From positions 6,508,001-6,572,000 of the forward strand of contig NZ_JAALDK010000001.1 in the NCBI RefSeq assembly GCF_013366925.1: a stretch of 64,000 bases of DNA. The letters run 5' to 3'. This stretch comes from Paraburkholderia youngii. GTDB lineage: Bacteria > Pseudomonadota > Gammaproteobacteria > Burkholderiales > Burkholderiaceae. Of this stretch, positions 1-8,773 are shown in pieces. Position 1 is the first letter of the stretch. Every line of letters starts with the position of its first letter. Under the pieces are notes generated by a model. It saw nothing but the letters and a program-made list of their open reading frames with translations. It was not told where the DNA came from and made no database searches. A program made the translations under genes and the position numbers.

Positions 1-537
1 ATGAATCACTTCATGCTGCCCGACGACGGCGCCGACCTCGCGCAGGCCGCGTCGGACTCGATGCGCTACGGCGCCTACGCGATGGAAGTGCTGATCAACG
101 AACTGATCAAGGCGGGCGGCCGGCGCGAGCGCTTCGAGGCCAAGGTGTTCGGCGGCGGCGCGGTGCTCGCGGGCATGACGACGATGAACATCGGCGATCG
201 CAACTCGGAGTTCGTGCGCCGCTATCTGGCCACCGAAAAGATCCGCATCGTCGCCGAGGACCTGCAGGGCTCGCATCCGCGCAAGGTCGCGTTCATGCCG
301 CGCACCGGCCAGGTGATGGTGAAGAAATTGCGCTTGCAACAGGAAGCGGGCGTCGCCGAGCGCGAACAGGCGCTCGTGCGGCAGAGCGCCGAAGCGCGCG
401 CCGAGCGGCTCGCCGCGGCGCGCAGCCGGGTCGAGCTGTTCGCGAAGCCGGCCGCCGCGCGGCCGAAAATCGAACTGTTCGGCGCGAGCCCGCGCCCGAC
501 TTATTCCAACAACGCCAGAACCACAGAGGAGGCGTGA
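1..537 (+). CDS. cheD: CheD, chemoreceptor glutamine deamidase (5' end outside window)
   Basis: CheD deamidates glutamines on methyl-accepting chemoreceptors to make methylatable glutamates, at the cytoplasmic face of the receptor array. The window opens inside the gene: the first visible Met belongs to the conserved HFMLP segment, whose His (residue 3 here) is the family's catalytic histidine. The catalytic Cys and the preceding N-terminal part must lie upstream, so the Met at position 1 is not the true start. The [10 protein letters not shown] glycine loop is near residues 50-59. The last 60 or so residues are a charged Ala/Arg-rich tail common in Burkholderia homologues. The stop overlaps the cheB GTG start by 4 bases, which indicates translational coupling in a che operon. 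Confidence 0.93.
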   Translation: MNHFMLPDDGADLAQAASDSMRYGAYAMEVLINELIKAGGRRERFEAKVFGGGAVLAGMTTMNIGDRNSEFVRRYLATEKIRIVAEDLQGSHPRKVAFMPRTGQVMVKKLRLQQEAGVAEREQALVRQSAEARAERLAAARSRVELFAKPAAARPKIELFGASPRPTYSNNARTTEEA

Positions 538-1631
538 GCGCTGTGCAAAAGATCAAGGTATTGTGCGTCGACGATTCGGCGCTGATCCGCAGCCTGATGA
601 CCGAGATCATCAATGGCCAGCCGGACATGACGGTGGTGGCGACGGCGCCCGATCCGCTCGTCGCGCGCGAGCTGATCAAGCAGCACAACCCGGACGTGTT
701 GACGCTCGACGTCGAAATGCCGCGCATGGACGGCCTCGATTTTCTCGAGAAGCTGATGCGTCTGAGGCCGATGCCGGTCGTGATGGTGTCGTCGCTGACC
801 GAGCGCGGCAACGAAATCACGCTGCGCGCGCTCGAACTCGGCGCGGTCGATTTCGTGACCAAGCCGAAGGTCGGTATTCGCGACGGCATGCTCGACTATG
901 CGGAAAAGCTCGCCGACAAGGTTCGCGCGGCGGCCCGCGCGCGCGTGCGCCAGGCCGCGCCCGCGCAGCATGCGGCCACCCAGGCGGCGCATGCGCCGGT
1001 CGGCTCGGCGCCGCTCTTCAACAACCCGCTGCTCAGTACCGAGAAGCTGGTCATCGTCGGTGCGTCGACGGGTGGCACCGAGGCGATTCGCGAAGTGCTG
1101 GTGCCGCTGCCGCCCGATGCGCCCGCGGTGCTGATCGCGCAGCACATGCCGCCGGGCTTCACGAAATCTTTTGCGCAACGCCTCAATGGTTTGTGCCGGA
1201 TTACCGTTAAAGAAGCAGAGCACGGCGAGCGGGTGCTGCCGGGGCACGCGTACATCGCGCCGGGCCACGCGCATCTGTTGCTCGCGAGGAGCGGTGCGAA
1301 CTATATTGCGCATCTGTCCGACGACCCGCCGGTGAACCGGCATCGTCCGTCGGTCGATGTGCTGTTCCGCTCGGCCGCGCAGCATGCGGGCAAGAACGCG
1401 GTCGGCGTGATTCTGACCGGCATGGGGCGCGACGGCGCGGCCGGTCTGCTGGAGATGAGAAAAGCCGGTGCCTACACGCTGGCGCAGGACGAGGCGAGCT
1501 GCATCGTGTTCGGCATGCCGCGCGAGGCGATCGCTCTCGGTGCGGCCGACGAAATCGCCTCGCTGCCGGACATGAGCCGGCGCGTGATGGCGCGTTTGTC
1601 GTCGATGGGTGACCGCGTTCAGCGGGTATGA
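534..1631 (+). CDS. cheB: CheB, chemotaxis response regulator methylesterase/deamidase
   Basis: Two-domain protein of 365 aa. The N-terminal receiver domain has acidic pocket D13/D14, phospho-acceptor D59 ([12 protein letters not shown]) and K110. A linker of about 45 residues leads to the CheB methylesterase domain with catalytic triad S178 (GASTGG), H204 (AQHMPPGF) and D300 (GMGRDG). Phosphorylated by CheA, it removes methyl groups from receptors and drives adaptation. The start is GTG at 534, overlapping cheD (GTGA) with an AGAGGA Shine-Dalgarno just upstream; a second GTG at 543 is also possible and would remove only three residues. Length and motifs are normal for the family. Confidence 0.97.
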   Translation: MSAVQKIKVLCVDDSALIRSLMTEIINGQPDMTVVATAPDPLVARELIKQHNPDVLTLDVEMPRMDGLDFLEKLMRLRPMPVVMVSSLTERGNEITLRALELGAVDFVTKPKVGIRDGMLDYAEKLADKVRAAARARVRQAAPAQHAATQAAHAPVGSAPLFNNPLLSTEKLVIVGASTGGTEAIREVLVPLPPDAPAVLIAQHMPPGFTKSFAQRLNGLCRITVKEAEHGERVLPGHAYIAPGHAHLLLARSGANYIAHLSDDPPVNRHRPSVDVLFRSAAQHAGKNAVGVILTGMGRDGAAGLLEMRKAGAYTLAQDEASCIVFGMPREAIALGAADEIASLPDMSRRVMARLSSMGDRVQRV

Positions 1632-1692
1632 TGCGTGCCGGATGGAATGACGCGGTTCAACGCCGCAACATGGATCAAGCAAAGGGAAAGAA

Positions 1693-2088
1693 ATGGACAA
1701 GGGAATGAAGATTCTGGTGGTTGACGATTTTCCGACGATGCGCCGGATCGTCCGCAACCTGCTGAAGGAACTGGGCTACTCGAACGTCGACGAGGCGGAA
1801 GACGGCCAGGCCGGTCTCGCGCGTCTGCGCAGCGGCAGCTACGAGTTCGTGATCTCGGACTGGAATATGCCGAACCTCGACGGCCTCGCGATGCTGAAGG
1901 AAATTCGCGCCGACGCGAGCCTCGCGCATCTGCCGGTGCTGATGGTGACGGCCGAGTCGAAGAAGGAAAACATCATCGCGGCGGCGCAGGCCGGCGCGAG
2001 CGGTTACGTCGTCAAGCCGTTCACGGCCGCGACGCTCGACGAGAAGCTCAACAAGATTCTCGAGAAGATGGCGAAAGCCGGGAGCTGA
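1693..2088 (+). CDS. cheY: CheY, chemotaxis response regulator
   Basis: Single receiver domain of 131 aa that carries the signal from CheA to the flagellar switch protein FliM. All signature residues are present: D11/D12 metal-binding pair, phospho-acceptor D56 (ISDWNMP), T86 and K108 (VVKPF). The sequence follows the E. coli CheY pattern closely ([20 protein letters not shown] helix 1). The ATG is preceded by an AAAGGGAAAGAA purine tract. It sits 61 bases after cheB and one base before cheZ, whose product dephosphorylates it. Confidence 0.98.
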   Translation: MDKGMKILVVDDFPTMRRIVRNLLKELGYSNVDEAEDGQAGLARLRSGSYEFVISDWNMPNLDGLAMLKEIRADASLAHLPVLMVTAESKKENIIAAAQAGASGYVVKPFTAATLDEKLNKILEKMAKAGS

Positions 2089-2089
2089 C

Positions 2090-2800
2090 GTGACGCCGCC
2101 GACCCAAACGCCTGGCGCCGAAGCGGGCAGCGATAGCGGCGACTTCGCGTCGGACCGCATCCTTGCGCGCATCGGTCAACTGACGCGCACGTTGCGCGAT
2201 TCGATGCGCGAACTCGGGCTCGACAAGCACGTCGAGCGCGCGGCCGAAGCCGTGCCCGACGCGCGCGACCGGCTGAAGTACATCGCCAACATGACCGAGC
2301 AGGCCGCCGAGCGCGTGCTGTCGGCGATCGACATCGCGAAGCCGATCCAGGAGCAGTTGCAGAAAGACGCGTGCACGCTCGACGCGCGCTGGGAGCAGTG
2401 GTACGCGGCGCCGATCGAACGCGAGGAAGTGCGCGCGCTGATGAACGACACGCGCACCTTCCTGCGCGGCGTGCCCGACTCGACCAGCGCGACCAACTCG
2501 CAGCTGATGGAGATCATGCTCGCGCAGGACTTCCAGGATCTGACCGGCCAGGTGATCAAGAAGATCACCGAGGTCGTCTATCTGATCGAGCAGCAGCTGC
2601 TCGGCGTGCTGGTCGAGAACATCGCGCTCGAGAGGCGCGAGCAGTTCGCGGCGCATGCGGCGGCTCTGAAGGCCGAGGTGTCGTCGACGGGCAGCCCCGA
2701 GCATCTGCTCAACGGTCCGCAGATCAATCCGGAAGGCAAGACGGATGTGGTCCAGGATCAATCGCAGGTCGACGATCTGCTCGCGAGCCTGGGTTTCTGA
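2090..2800 (+). CDS. cheZ: CheZ, CheY-P phosphatase
   Basis: Protein of 236 aa that accelerates dephosphorylation of CheY-P. The helical core carries QDFQDLTGQ near residues 146-154, which places the catalytic pair at D150 and Q154 (E. coli D143/Q147). The extreme C-terminus, VDDLLASLGF, is the conserved CheY-binding helix, joined by a flexible linker. GTG start immediately after the cheY stop, so the two are probably translated together. A GC-rich hairpin follows the stop, marking the end of the chemotaxis operon. Confidence 0.97.
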   Translation: MTPPTQTPGAEAGSDSGDFASDRILARIGQLTRTLRDSMRELGLDKHVERAAEAVPDARDRLKYIANMTEQAAERVLSAIDIAKPIQEQLQKDACTLDARWEQWYAAPIEREEVRALMNDTRTFLRGVPDSTSATNSQLMEIMLAQDFQDLTGQVIKKITEVVYLIEQQLLGVLVENIALERREQFAAHAAALKAEVSSTGSPEHLLNGPQINPEGKTDVVQDQSQVDDLLASLGF

Positions 2801-2812
2801 GCAAACGATACG

Positions 2813-2840
2813 GCCCGGCAAGCGCGCCGGGCTGGTGCTT
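2813..2840 (+). terminator. probable terminator after cheZ
   Basis: Perfect 7-bp inverted repeat GCCCGGC / GCCGGGC (2813-2819 and 2826-2832) starting 12 bases after the cheZ stop. It is followed by a T-containing but interrupted tail (TGGTGCTTTCT), so efficiency is uncertain. Confidence 0.5.
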
Positions 2841-3137
2841 TCTCCGCGATTTACGCCAAACACGCGGTCAATCGGCACCGACTCCCCATCTTCCTTACGA
2901 TTTCCTGCTAGTAATAGTCGGTAAGTCGCACGTGCCGGCGTACCTTGCGCCGGCTGAAAGAATCCGCAGGCATACTACGAGGTCAAAGCGGTACGGCACC
3001 CGGCCCGCGCAACGCCGGGCAGTCGCGTGGCGAGGAGATCCCTCGGCATTGCGGCCGCGGTGGCGCCGTATCATCTGCCTATAAGCGGCCGCTTCGTGTA
3101 ACCGGCGAAGCGTGCCGCGGCCCGGGAGGAGCTTCTC
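2841..3137. other. intergenic region cheZ to DUF2844 gene
   Basis: About 300 bases with no credible gene. The only recognisable elements are the cheZ hairpin on its left edge and a strong Shine-Dalgarno (GGGAGGAGC) at its right edge. It presumably holds the promoter of the DUF2844-DUF3443 pair, but no convincing sigma-28 motif was found. Confidence 0.5.
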
Positions 3138-3683
3138 ATGTGGAGTCGTATTGGTCGCGCCGGAGTCACGGCGCTCGTGTTGCCATGTTCGTTACTGGCC
3201 CTGACGGCCGCGCAATCAGCCCATGCGGCGCTGGGCAGCGCGCCGCTTACCCCCCCGTCCGACGCGTCGGTGTCGTCCCGCGTGGTGCAGCCCGCCAGCG
3301 GATCATCGCAAAGTGTGATGCGTTCTCAAGCGAGCGGGGCATCTTCCACCTCTTCCACACCCGCTTCCTACACGGTACGCGAGACCACGTTCGGCAACGG
3401 CACCGTCGTGCGCGAATATCTGAGCACGAGCGGCGCGGTATTCGGCATTGCGTGGCGTGGTCCGCAAATGCCCGATCTCAATGATCTGCTCGGCAGTTAT
3501 TTCCCGCAGTACGTGGCCGGCGTGAAGGCCGCTCGCGCCGCGCGCGGCAACGCGCGGGGGCCGGTCGCCGTGAACGACGGCAACATCGTGGTGCATTCGG
3601 GCGGCCACATGGGCGCGTTCAGCGGCGTCGCGTGGCTGCCATCAGCGCTGCCCGCCGGCGTCAGCGGTTCCGACATCCAGTAA
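3138..3683 (+). CDS. DUF2844 family exported protein
   Basis: Protein of 181 aa with a Sec signal peptide (hydrophobic core about residues 10-25, cleavage likely after AHA near residue 31). A Ser/Thr-rich linker leads to the DUF2844 core, seen as VREYLSTSGAVFGIAWRGP followed by LLGSYFPQY. The family is common in Burkholderia and usually stands next to a DUF3443 gene, as here; its function is unknown. ATG at 3138 follows GGGAGGAGC. The stop lies 15 bases before the start of the next gene, so the two form an operon. Secreted or periplasmic location is inferred from the signal peptide only. Confidence 0.85.
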   Translation: MWSRIGRAGVTALVLPCSLLALTAAQSAHAALGSAPLTPPSDASVSSRVVQPASGSSQSVMRSQASGASSTSSTPASYTVRETTFGNGTVVREYLSTSGAVFGIAWRGPQMPDLNDLLGSYFPQYVAGVKAARAARGNARGPVAVNDGNIVVHSGGHMGAFSGVAWLPSALPAGVSGSDIQ

Positions 3684-3697
3684 CGGCGAGGACGACG

Positions 3698-5014
3698 ATG
3701 CGAATCATGCTCACGACCGCGAATCTGAAAGGCTGGATGCAGGCCATGGTTGCCGTGCTGCTGACGGCGACGCTCGTTGCCTGCGGAGGTGGCGGCAGCG
3801 ATGACAACTCCGGCTCCAACAATGGCGGCGGCACGTCGAACGGACTGAACGGCGGTTCGCTGCCGCCCAGCCCGACCCAGCAGCCGATTTCCGCGAACGC
3901 GTCGAACACGGTGCCGATCACGGTTGGCCGCGGCGCGGCCGGTGTCATCAACATCCCGACCGTCAGCGTGACGATCTGCGCGCCGGGCTCGACCACCAAC
4001 TGCCAGACCATCAACAACATCCAGCTCGACACCGGCTCGTTCGGCTTGCGCGTGGTCAGCTCGGTGCTCAATTCGACGCTGCTGGGCGCGCTGCCAAACA
4101 GCACACTCGGCAGCGGCGGCCCGCAACTCGCCGAGTGCGCGACGTTCGCGGACGGCTTCACGTGGGGCTCGGTGCGCACCGCGCTCGTGACGATCGGCGG
4201 TGAAACGACGACCGGCGCCATCCCGCTGCAGATCATCGGCGACAAGCCCACGAGCACGGTACCCACGAGCGGCTGCGGCAGCGGTTCGCCCCAAAACACG
4301 GTCAGCGATCTGGGCGCCAACGGCATTCTCGGCGTCGGCACCGCGCTGACCGATTGCGGCGCGACCTGTGCGAACCCGGCGACCGCGGCGACCTACAGCA
4401 ACTACTTCGCCTGCCCGAACGGCACGTCGTGCACGCGCACCGCGGTGCCGATCAACCAACAGGTGGCCAACCCGGTCGCGAACTTCCCGCTCGACAACAA
4501 CGGCGTGATCGTACAGATGGCGCCCGTGTCGAACTTCGGGCAGGCGTCGGCGACCGGCACGCTGGTGTTCGGCATCGGCACACAGGGGAACAACCCGCTT
4601 GCGGCCGCGCAGGTCTTCACGACCGGCCCATTCGGCGATCTCGACAACAGCAGCTTCAACGGCGCGACGGTCCAGGCGTTCCTCGATTCCGGCTCGAACG
4701 GCTATTTCTTCACCGATGGCTCGATCACGCTGTGCGGCAGCCAGTTCCCGGGCTTCTATTGCCCGTCGTCGGCGCAAACCCGCACGGTCACGCTGGTAGG
4801 ATTGAACAAGGTGTCGGCGGTCGCGAGCGTGGGCATTCTGAGTGCGCAGACGCTGTTCGCGAACGGCAGCAACTTCGCGTTCAACAACCTCGCCGGTCAG
4901 ATCAGCGGCAACGCCAGCTTCGACCTCGGTCTGCCGTTCTTCTACGGCCGCCACGTGTACTACCACCTCGATCAGACCGCGAGCGGCGGTCCCTCCCCGT
5001 TCGTCGGCTACTGA
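3698..5014 (+). CDS. DUF3443 family lipoprotein
   Basis: Protein of 438 aa. The chosen ATG (3698) gives a clean lipoprotein signal: hydrophobic segment, then LVACGGGGSDD with the lipobox Cys near residue 28, followed by a Gly/Ser/Asn-rich tether. The body contains IQLDTGSFGLR and, later, QAFLDSGSNGYFF. These two D(S/T)G motifs resemble the paired catalytic motifs of aspartic-protease folds and are typical of DUF3443. Protease activity is not demonstrated and is only suggested by the motif. Cysteines are frequent in the middle. It follows the DUF2844 gene at 14 bases; the pair is probably surface or envelope related. Confidence 0.85.
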   Translation: MRIMLTTANLKGWMQAMVAVLLTATLVACGGGGSDDNSGSNNGGGTSNGLNGGSLPPSPTQQPISANASNTVPITVGRGAAGVINIPTVSVTICAPGSTTNCQTINNIQLDTGSFGLRVVSSVLNSTLLGALPNSTLGSGGPQLAECATFADGFTWGSVRTALVTIGGETTTGAIPLQIIGDKPTSTVPTSGCGSGSPQNTVSDLGANGILGVGTALTDCGATCANPATAATYSNYFACPNGTSCTRTAVPINQQVANPVANFPLDNNGVIVQMAPVSNFGQASATGTLVFGIGTQGNNPLAAAQVFTTGPFGDLDNSSFNGATVQAFLDSGSNGYFFTDGSITLCGSQFPGFYCPSSAQTRTVTLVGLNKVSAVASVGILSAQTLFANGSNFAFNNLAGQISGNASFDLGLPFFYGRHVYYHLDQTASGGPSPFVGY

Positions 5015-5033
5015 GGCCGCACGTCTATCCGAT

Positions 5034-5072
5034 ACCGGACGGCGCGCGTGAGACACGCGCGAGCCGTCCGGT
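5034..5072 (+). terminator. long hairpin after the DUF3443 gene
   Basis: Perfect 10-bp arms ACCGGACGGC (5034-5043) and GCCGTCCGGT (5063-5072), with a further inner GCGCGTG/CACGCGC pairing. There is no T tract, so this may act as an mRNA-stabilising or Rho-assisted 3' end and not as a classical intrinsic terminator. It separates the DUF pair from the flhB operon. Confidence 0.5.
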
Positions 5073-5189
5073 CATCTGTCGAAATACCCCCGTTTCTCCT
5101 CCTTTATCCGCCGATCAGCGCTTGCGTCGAGCAGGAATAATCGCTCTCACTGGAAAGAGGCGCCGTGCCTCGGCCGACTGGAGAGCTTT

Positions 5190-6425
5190 GTGGCAGAGGA
5201 CAGCGACCTCGAAAAAACCGAATCAGCCACCCCTCGGCGCCTGCAGAAGGCGCGCGAGGAGGGGCAGATCGTGCGTTCTCGGGAGCTGTCGACCTTCGCG
5301 CTGCTCGCGGCCGGGTTCTACGGTGTATGGGGCATGTCGGGCAACATCGGCGAGCATTTGCAGAACATGGTGCGGGCGTCGCTGATGTTCAACCACGCGA
5401 GCGTGTTCGACACCAACCGCATGCTGATCGGCGCGGGCACTGCGAGTCGCGAAGGGCTGTACGCGCTCGTGCCGGTACTCGGCGTCACCGGACTGGCCGC
5501 GCTGCTCGCACCGATGGCGCTGGGCGGCTGGCAGCTGTCGGCGAAGGGGCTCGAACCCAAGTTCAACCGGCTGAACCCGATCGAGGGCTTCGGCCGCATG
5601 TTTTCGATCAACGGACCGATCCAGCTCGGCATGTCGCTCGCGAAGACGCTGGTGGTGGGCCTGATCGGCGGCACGGCGATCTGGAATCGCCACGAGGAAT
5701 TCCTCGCGCTCGCGACACAGCCGCTCGAAGTCGCGCTCGCCAACTCCATGCATCTGATCGCGGTGTGCTGCGGCATGACGGTGGCCGGCATGTTCGCGGT
5801 GGCCGCGCTCGACGTGCCGTATCAGCTGTGGTCGTTCCACAAGAAGCTGCGCATGACGAAGGAAGAAGTGAAGCGTGAGCATCGCGAGAGCGAAGGCGAT
5901 CCGCACATCAAGGGCAAGATTCGCCAGCAGCAGCGCGCGATCGCGCGGCGCCGCATGATGGCGCAAGTGCCGAAGGCCGACGTGGTCGTGACGAACCCGA
6001 CGCACTTCGCGGTCGCGCTGCAATACACGGACGGCGAGATGCGCGCGCCGAAGGTGGTCGCCAAGGGCGTGAACCTCGTGGCCGCACGGATTCGCGAGAT
6101 CGCCACCGAAAACAACGTGCCGCTGCTCGAAGCGCCGCCGCTCGCAAGGGCGCTGTATCACAACGTCGATCTGAATCGCGAGATTCCGGGGCCGCTCTAT
6201 GGCGCGGTCGCCGAAGTGCTCGCGTGGGTCTATCAGCTGCGCCGCTTCAAGGCCGAAGGCGGCGACGTGCCGCTCGCGCCGACCGAACTCGACGTGCCGC
6301 CGGAACTCGACAAGGGCGCCGTGTCGGACCAGGACGCCGCCGAAGAAGCCGCCGACACGCTGAACCCGACCGCCGACAACGCCAACGACGCTACTAGCGG
6401 CGACAACAACGGAGCCTCCGCATGA
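5190..6425 (+). CDS. flhB: FlhB, flagellar export gate and substrate-specificity switch
   Basis: Protein of 411 aa. Four membrane segments lie in the first 215 residues, followed by a charged linker and the cytosolic autocleavage domain. The NPTH motif is at residues 269-272 (VVTNPTHFAVAL), the same numbering as the N269/P270 self-cleavage site of the enteric protein. It controls the change from hook/rod to filament substrates together with FliK. The C-terminal tail beyond residue 355 is acidic and low-complexity. GTG start (GTG GCA GAG) with GGAGAG upstream; the stop overlaps flhA by 4 bases (ATGA). Confidence 0.97.
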   Translation: MAEDSDLEKTESATPRRLQKAREEGQIVRSRELSTFALLAAGFYGVWGMSGNIGEHLQNMVRASLMFNHASVFDTNRMLIGAGTASREGLYALVPVLGVTGLAALLAPMALGGWQLSAKGLEPKFNRLNPIEGFGRMFSINGPIQLGMSLAKTLVVGLIGGTAIWNRHEEFLALATQPLEVALANSMHLIAVCCGMTVAGMFAVAALDVPYQLWSFHKKLRMTKEEVKREHRESEGDPHIKGKIRQQQRAIARRRMMAQVPKADVVVTNPTHFAVALQYTDGEMRAPKVVAKGVNLVAARIREIATENNVPLLEAPPLARALYHNVDLNREIPGPLYGAVAEVLAWVYQLRRFKAEGGDVPLAPTELDVPPELDKGAVSDQDAAEEAADTLNPTADNANDATSGDNNGASA

Positions 6426-8524
6426 ACGCTCGCGCCGGTTTCCTCGCCCGACGGCCGGATGCGCTGAGCAGCACCAACCTGCGCGCCCTCGCCGGGCCGG
6501 TGCTGATCTGCATGATCCTCGGCATGATGATTCTGCCGTTGCCGCCGTTCCTGCTTGATCTGCTGTTCACGTTCAACATCGCGCTGTCGGTGATGGTGCT
6601 GCTCGTCAGCATGTACACGATGAAGCCGCTCGACTTCGCGGCGTTCCCGAGCGTGCTGCTGTTCTCGACGCTGCTGCGGCTGTCGCTGAACGTCGCCTCG
6701 ACGCGGATCGTGCTGCTCGAAGGCCATACCGGTCCCGATGCGGCCGGCCAGGTGATCGAGTCGTTCGGCCACTTCCTCGTGGGCGGCAACTTCGCGGTCG
6801 GTATCGTCGTGTTCGTGATCCTGATGGTGATCAACTTCATGGTGATCACGAAGGGCGCGGGGCGGATCGCCGAAGTGTCCGCACGCTTCACGCTCGACGC
6901 GATGCCCGGCAAGCAGATGGCGATCGACGCCGATCTGAACGCCGGCCTCATCAACGAAGAGCAGGCGCGCAAGCGCCGCACGGAAATCTCGCAGGAAGCC
7001 GAGTTCTACGGCTCGATGGACGGTGCGAGCAAGTTCGTGCGCGGCGATGCGATCGCCGGTCTGCTGATCATGGTGATCAACATCATCGGCGGGCTGATCG
7101 TCGGGATGGTCCAGCACGACATGAGCTTTGCCGCGGCGGGCAAGAACTACACCCTGCTGACGATCGGCGACGGCCTCGTCGCGCAGATTCCGTCGCTGGT
7201 GATTTCGACGGCGGCTGGCGTGATCGTGTCGCGCGTCGCGACCAACGAGGACATCGGCACGCAGCTGACCGGGCAGCTCTTCACCAACCCGCGCGTGCTG
7301 ATGATCACGGGCTGCATTCTCGTGCTGATGGGCCTGATCCCGGGCATGCCGCACTTCGCTTTCCTGATTCTGGGCGGCGGCCTGATCCAGCTCGGCCGCA
7401 CGATGAAGAAGCGCAACGAGGAGCGCAAGAACGCGCCGGCGCTCGTCGACGTCGCGCCGGCCGCGCTCGCGCCGGTCGAAAACGCCGAGGCGAGCTGGGA
7501 CGACGTGACGATGATCGACACGCTCGGCCTCGAAGTCGGCTACCGGCTGATTCCGCTCGTCGACAAGAACTCGGACGGCGAGCTGCTCAAGCGGATCAAG
7601 AGCATCCGCAAGAAGTTCGCGCAGGAAATCGGCTTCTTGCCGCCGGTCATTCATATCCGCGACAACCTCGAATTGCGGCCAAACGGTTATCGGATCGCGT
7701 TGAAGGGCGTCGAGGTCGGTTCGGGCGAGGCGTACCCGGGCCAGTGGCTCGCGATCAACCCGGGCCAGGTATCGGCCGCGCTGCCGGGCACGCCGACCCA
7801 GGACCCGGCGTTCGGCCTTCCCGCGATCTGGATCGATACGAACCTGCGCGAGCAGGCGCAGGTATACGGCTACACGGTCGTCGATTCGAGCACGGTGGTC
7901 GCGACGCACCTGAATCACCTCGTCGTCACGCACGCGTCGGAGCTGCTGGGCCGCCGCGAGGTGCAGTCGCTGGTCGAGCGGATGCAGAAGGACACGGCGT
8001 CGCTGGTCGACGATCTGGTGCCGAAGATGCTGCCGCTCACCACGCTGCAAAAGGTGTTGCAGAACCTGCTCGAAGAAGGCGTGCCGATCCGCGACATGCG
8101 CACGATCCTCGAAGCGCTCGCCGAGCACGCGACCAAGATCACCGACCCGCACGACCTGACCGCCGCGGTGCGCCTCGCGCTGGGTCGCGCGATCACGCAG
8201 CAGTGGTTCCCCGGCACCGCCGACATGCAGGTGATGGGCCTCGACGCGAACCTCGAACGGGTGCTGTCGCAGGCGCTCTCGACCGGACCGAACCCGGGTC
8301 TCGAACCGGGTCTCGCGAACACGCTGCTCACCGAAACGCAGAAGGCGATGATGCGTCAGCAGAATCTCGGCCTCGCACCGGTGCTGCTCGTGCAGCACGC
8401 GTTGCGGCCGATGCTCGCGCGCTTCCTGCGCCGCAGCCTGCCGCAGCTGAAGGTGCTGTCGTATGCGGAAGTGCCCGATACGCGCAACGTCAAGGTGGTG
8501 AACCTGATCGGCGCACAGGGCTGA
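6422..8524 (+). CDS. flhA: FlhA, flagellar type III export gate protein
   Basis: Protein of 700 aa, full family length. The N-terminal half holds about eight membrane helices and the conserved FHIPEP-type cytoplasmic loop (seen as RIAEVSARFTLDAMPGKQM near residues 145-165). The C-terminal cytosolic domain binds chaperone-substrate complexes such as FliS-FliC and FliT-FliD. It forms the nonameric export ring with FlhB, FliP, FliQ and FliR, all encoded in this window. ATG overlaps the flhB stop. An intrinsic terminator follows 33 bases after the stop, so flhF begins a new unit or is read by read-through. Confidence 0.98.
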   Translation: MNARAGFLARRPDALSSTNLRALAGPVLICMILGMMILPLPPFLLDLLFTFNIALSVMVLLVSMYTMKPLDFAAFPSVLLFSTLLRLSLNVASTRIVLLEGHTGPDAAGQVIESFGHFLVGGNFAVGIVVFVILMVINFMVITKGAGRIAEVSARFTLDAMPGKQMAIDADLNAGLINEEQARKRRTEISQEAEFYGSMDGASKFVRGDAIAGLLIMVINIIGGLIVGMVQHDMSFAAAGKNYTLLTIGDGLVAQIPSLVISTAAGVIVSRVATNEDIGTQLTGQLFTNPRVLMITGCILVLMGLIPGMPHFAFLILGGGLIQLGRTMKKRNEERKNAPALVDVAPAALAPVENAEASWDDVTMIDTLGLEVGYRLIPLVDKNSDGELLKRIKSIRKKFAQEIGFLPPVIHIRDNLELRPNGYRIALKGVEVGSGEAYPGQWLAINPGQVSAALPGTPTQDPAFGLPAIWIDTNLREQAQVYGYTVVDSSTVVATHLNHLVVTHASELLGRREVQSLVERMQKDTASLVDDLVPKMLPLTTLQKVLQNLLEEGVPIRDMRTILEALAEHATKITDPHDLTAAVRLALGRAITQQWFPGTADMQVMGLDANLERVLSQALSTGPNPGLEPGLANTLLTETQKAMMRQQNLGLAPVLLVQHALRPMLARFLRRSLPQLKVLSYAEVPDTRNVKVVNLIGAQG

Positions 8525-8556
8525 CGCAGGCCGCTCGCTCGTGACTGTCCATACGA

Positions 8557-8595
8557 CGAAAACCGGCGCTCCAGTGGGGCGCCGGTTTTCGTTTG
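8557..8595 (+). terminator. intrinsic terminator between flhA and flhF
   Basis: Perfect 13-bp stem CGAAAACCGGCGC (8557-8569) and GCGCCGGTTTTCG (8579-8591) with a 9-base loop. The arms carry A and T runs, so it can work in either direction. It splits the flhBA and flhFG-fliA parts of the cluster. Confidence 0.8.
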
Positions 8596-8773
8596 CACGC
8601 GCCTTTCAGCGCTCGTCGAACGGTGTGTCTGCCGTGTGTCCATCGCGCGAATTGCCCGCCTTTAACGGTCTTTATCCATCGATCGTGGCCCGACGCGTTT
8701 CGCAATAATTGATCGCAATGGGAGGCGGTGTATTGCCGGTCCTTCAGTCCGTATACCTCATCGGGGGTCCAGC

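Noticed and set aside
6233..8398. Minus-strand frame of 721 codons opposite flhB/flhA
   Set aside because: Same artefact: Arg/His/Asp-rich translation with no domain, fully covered by flhA.
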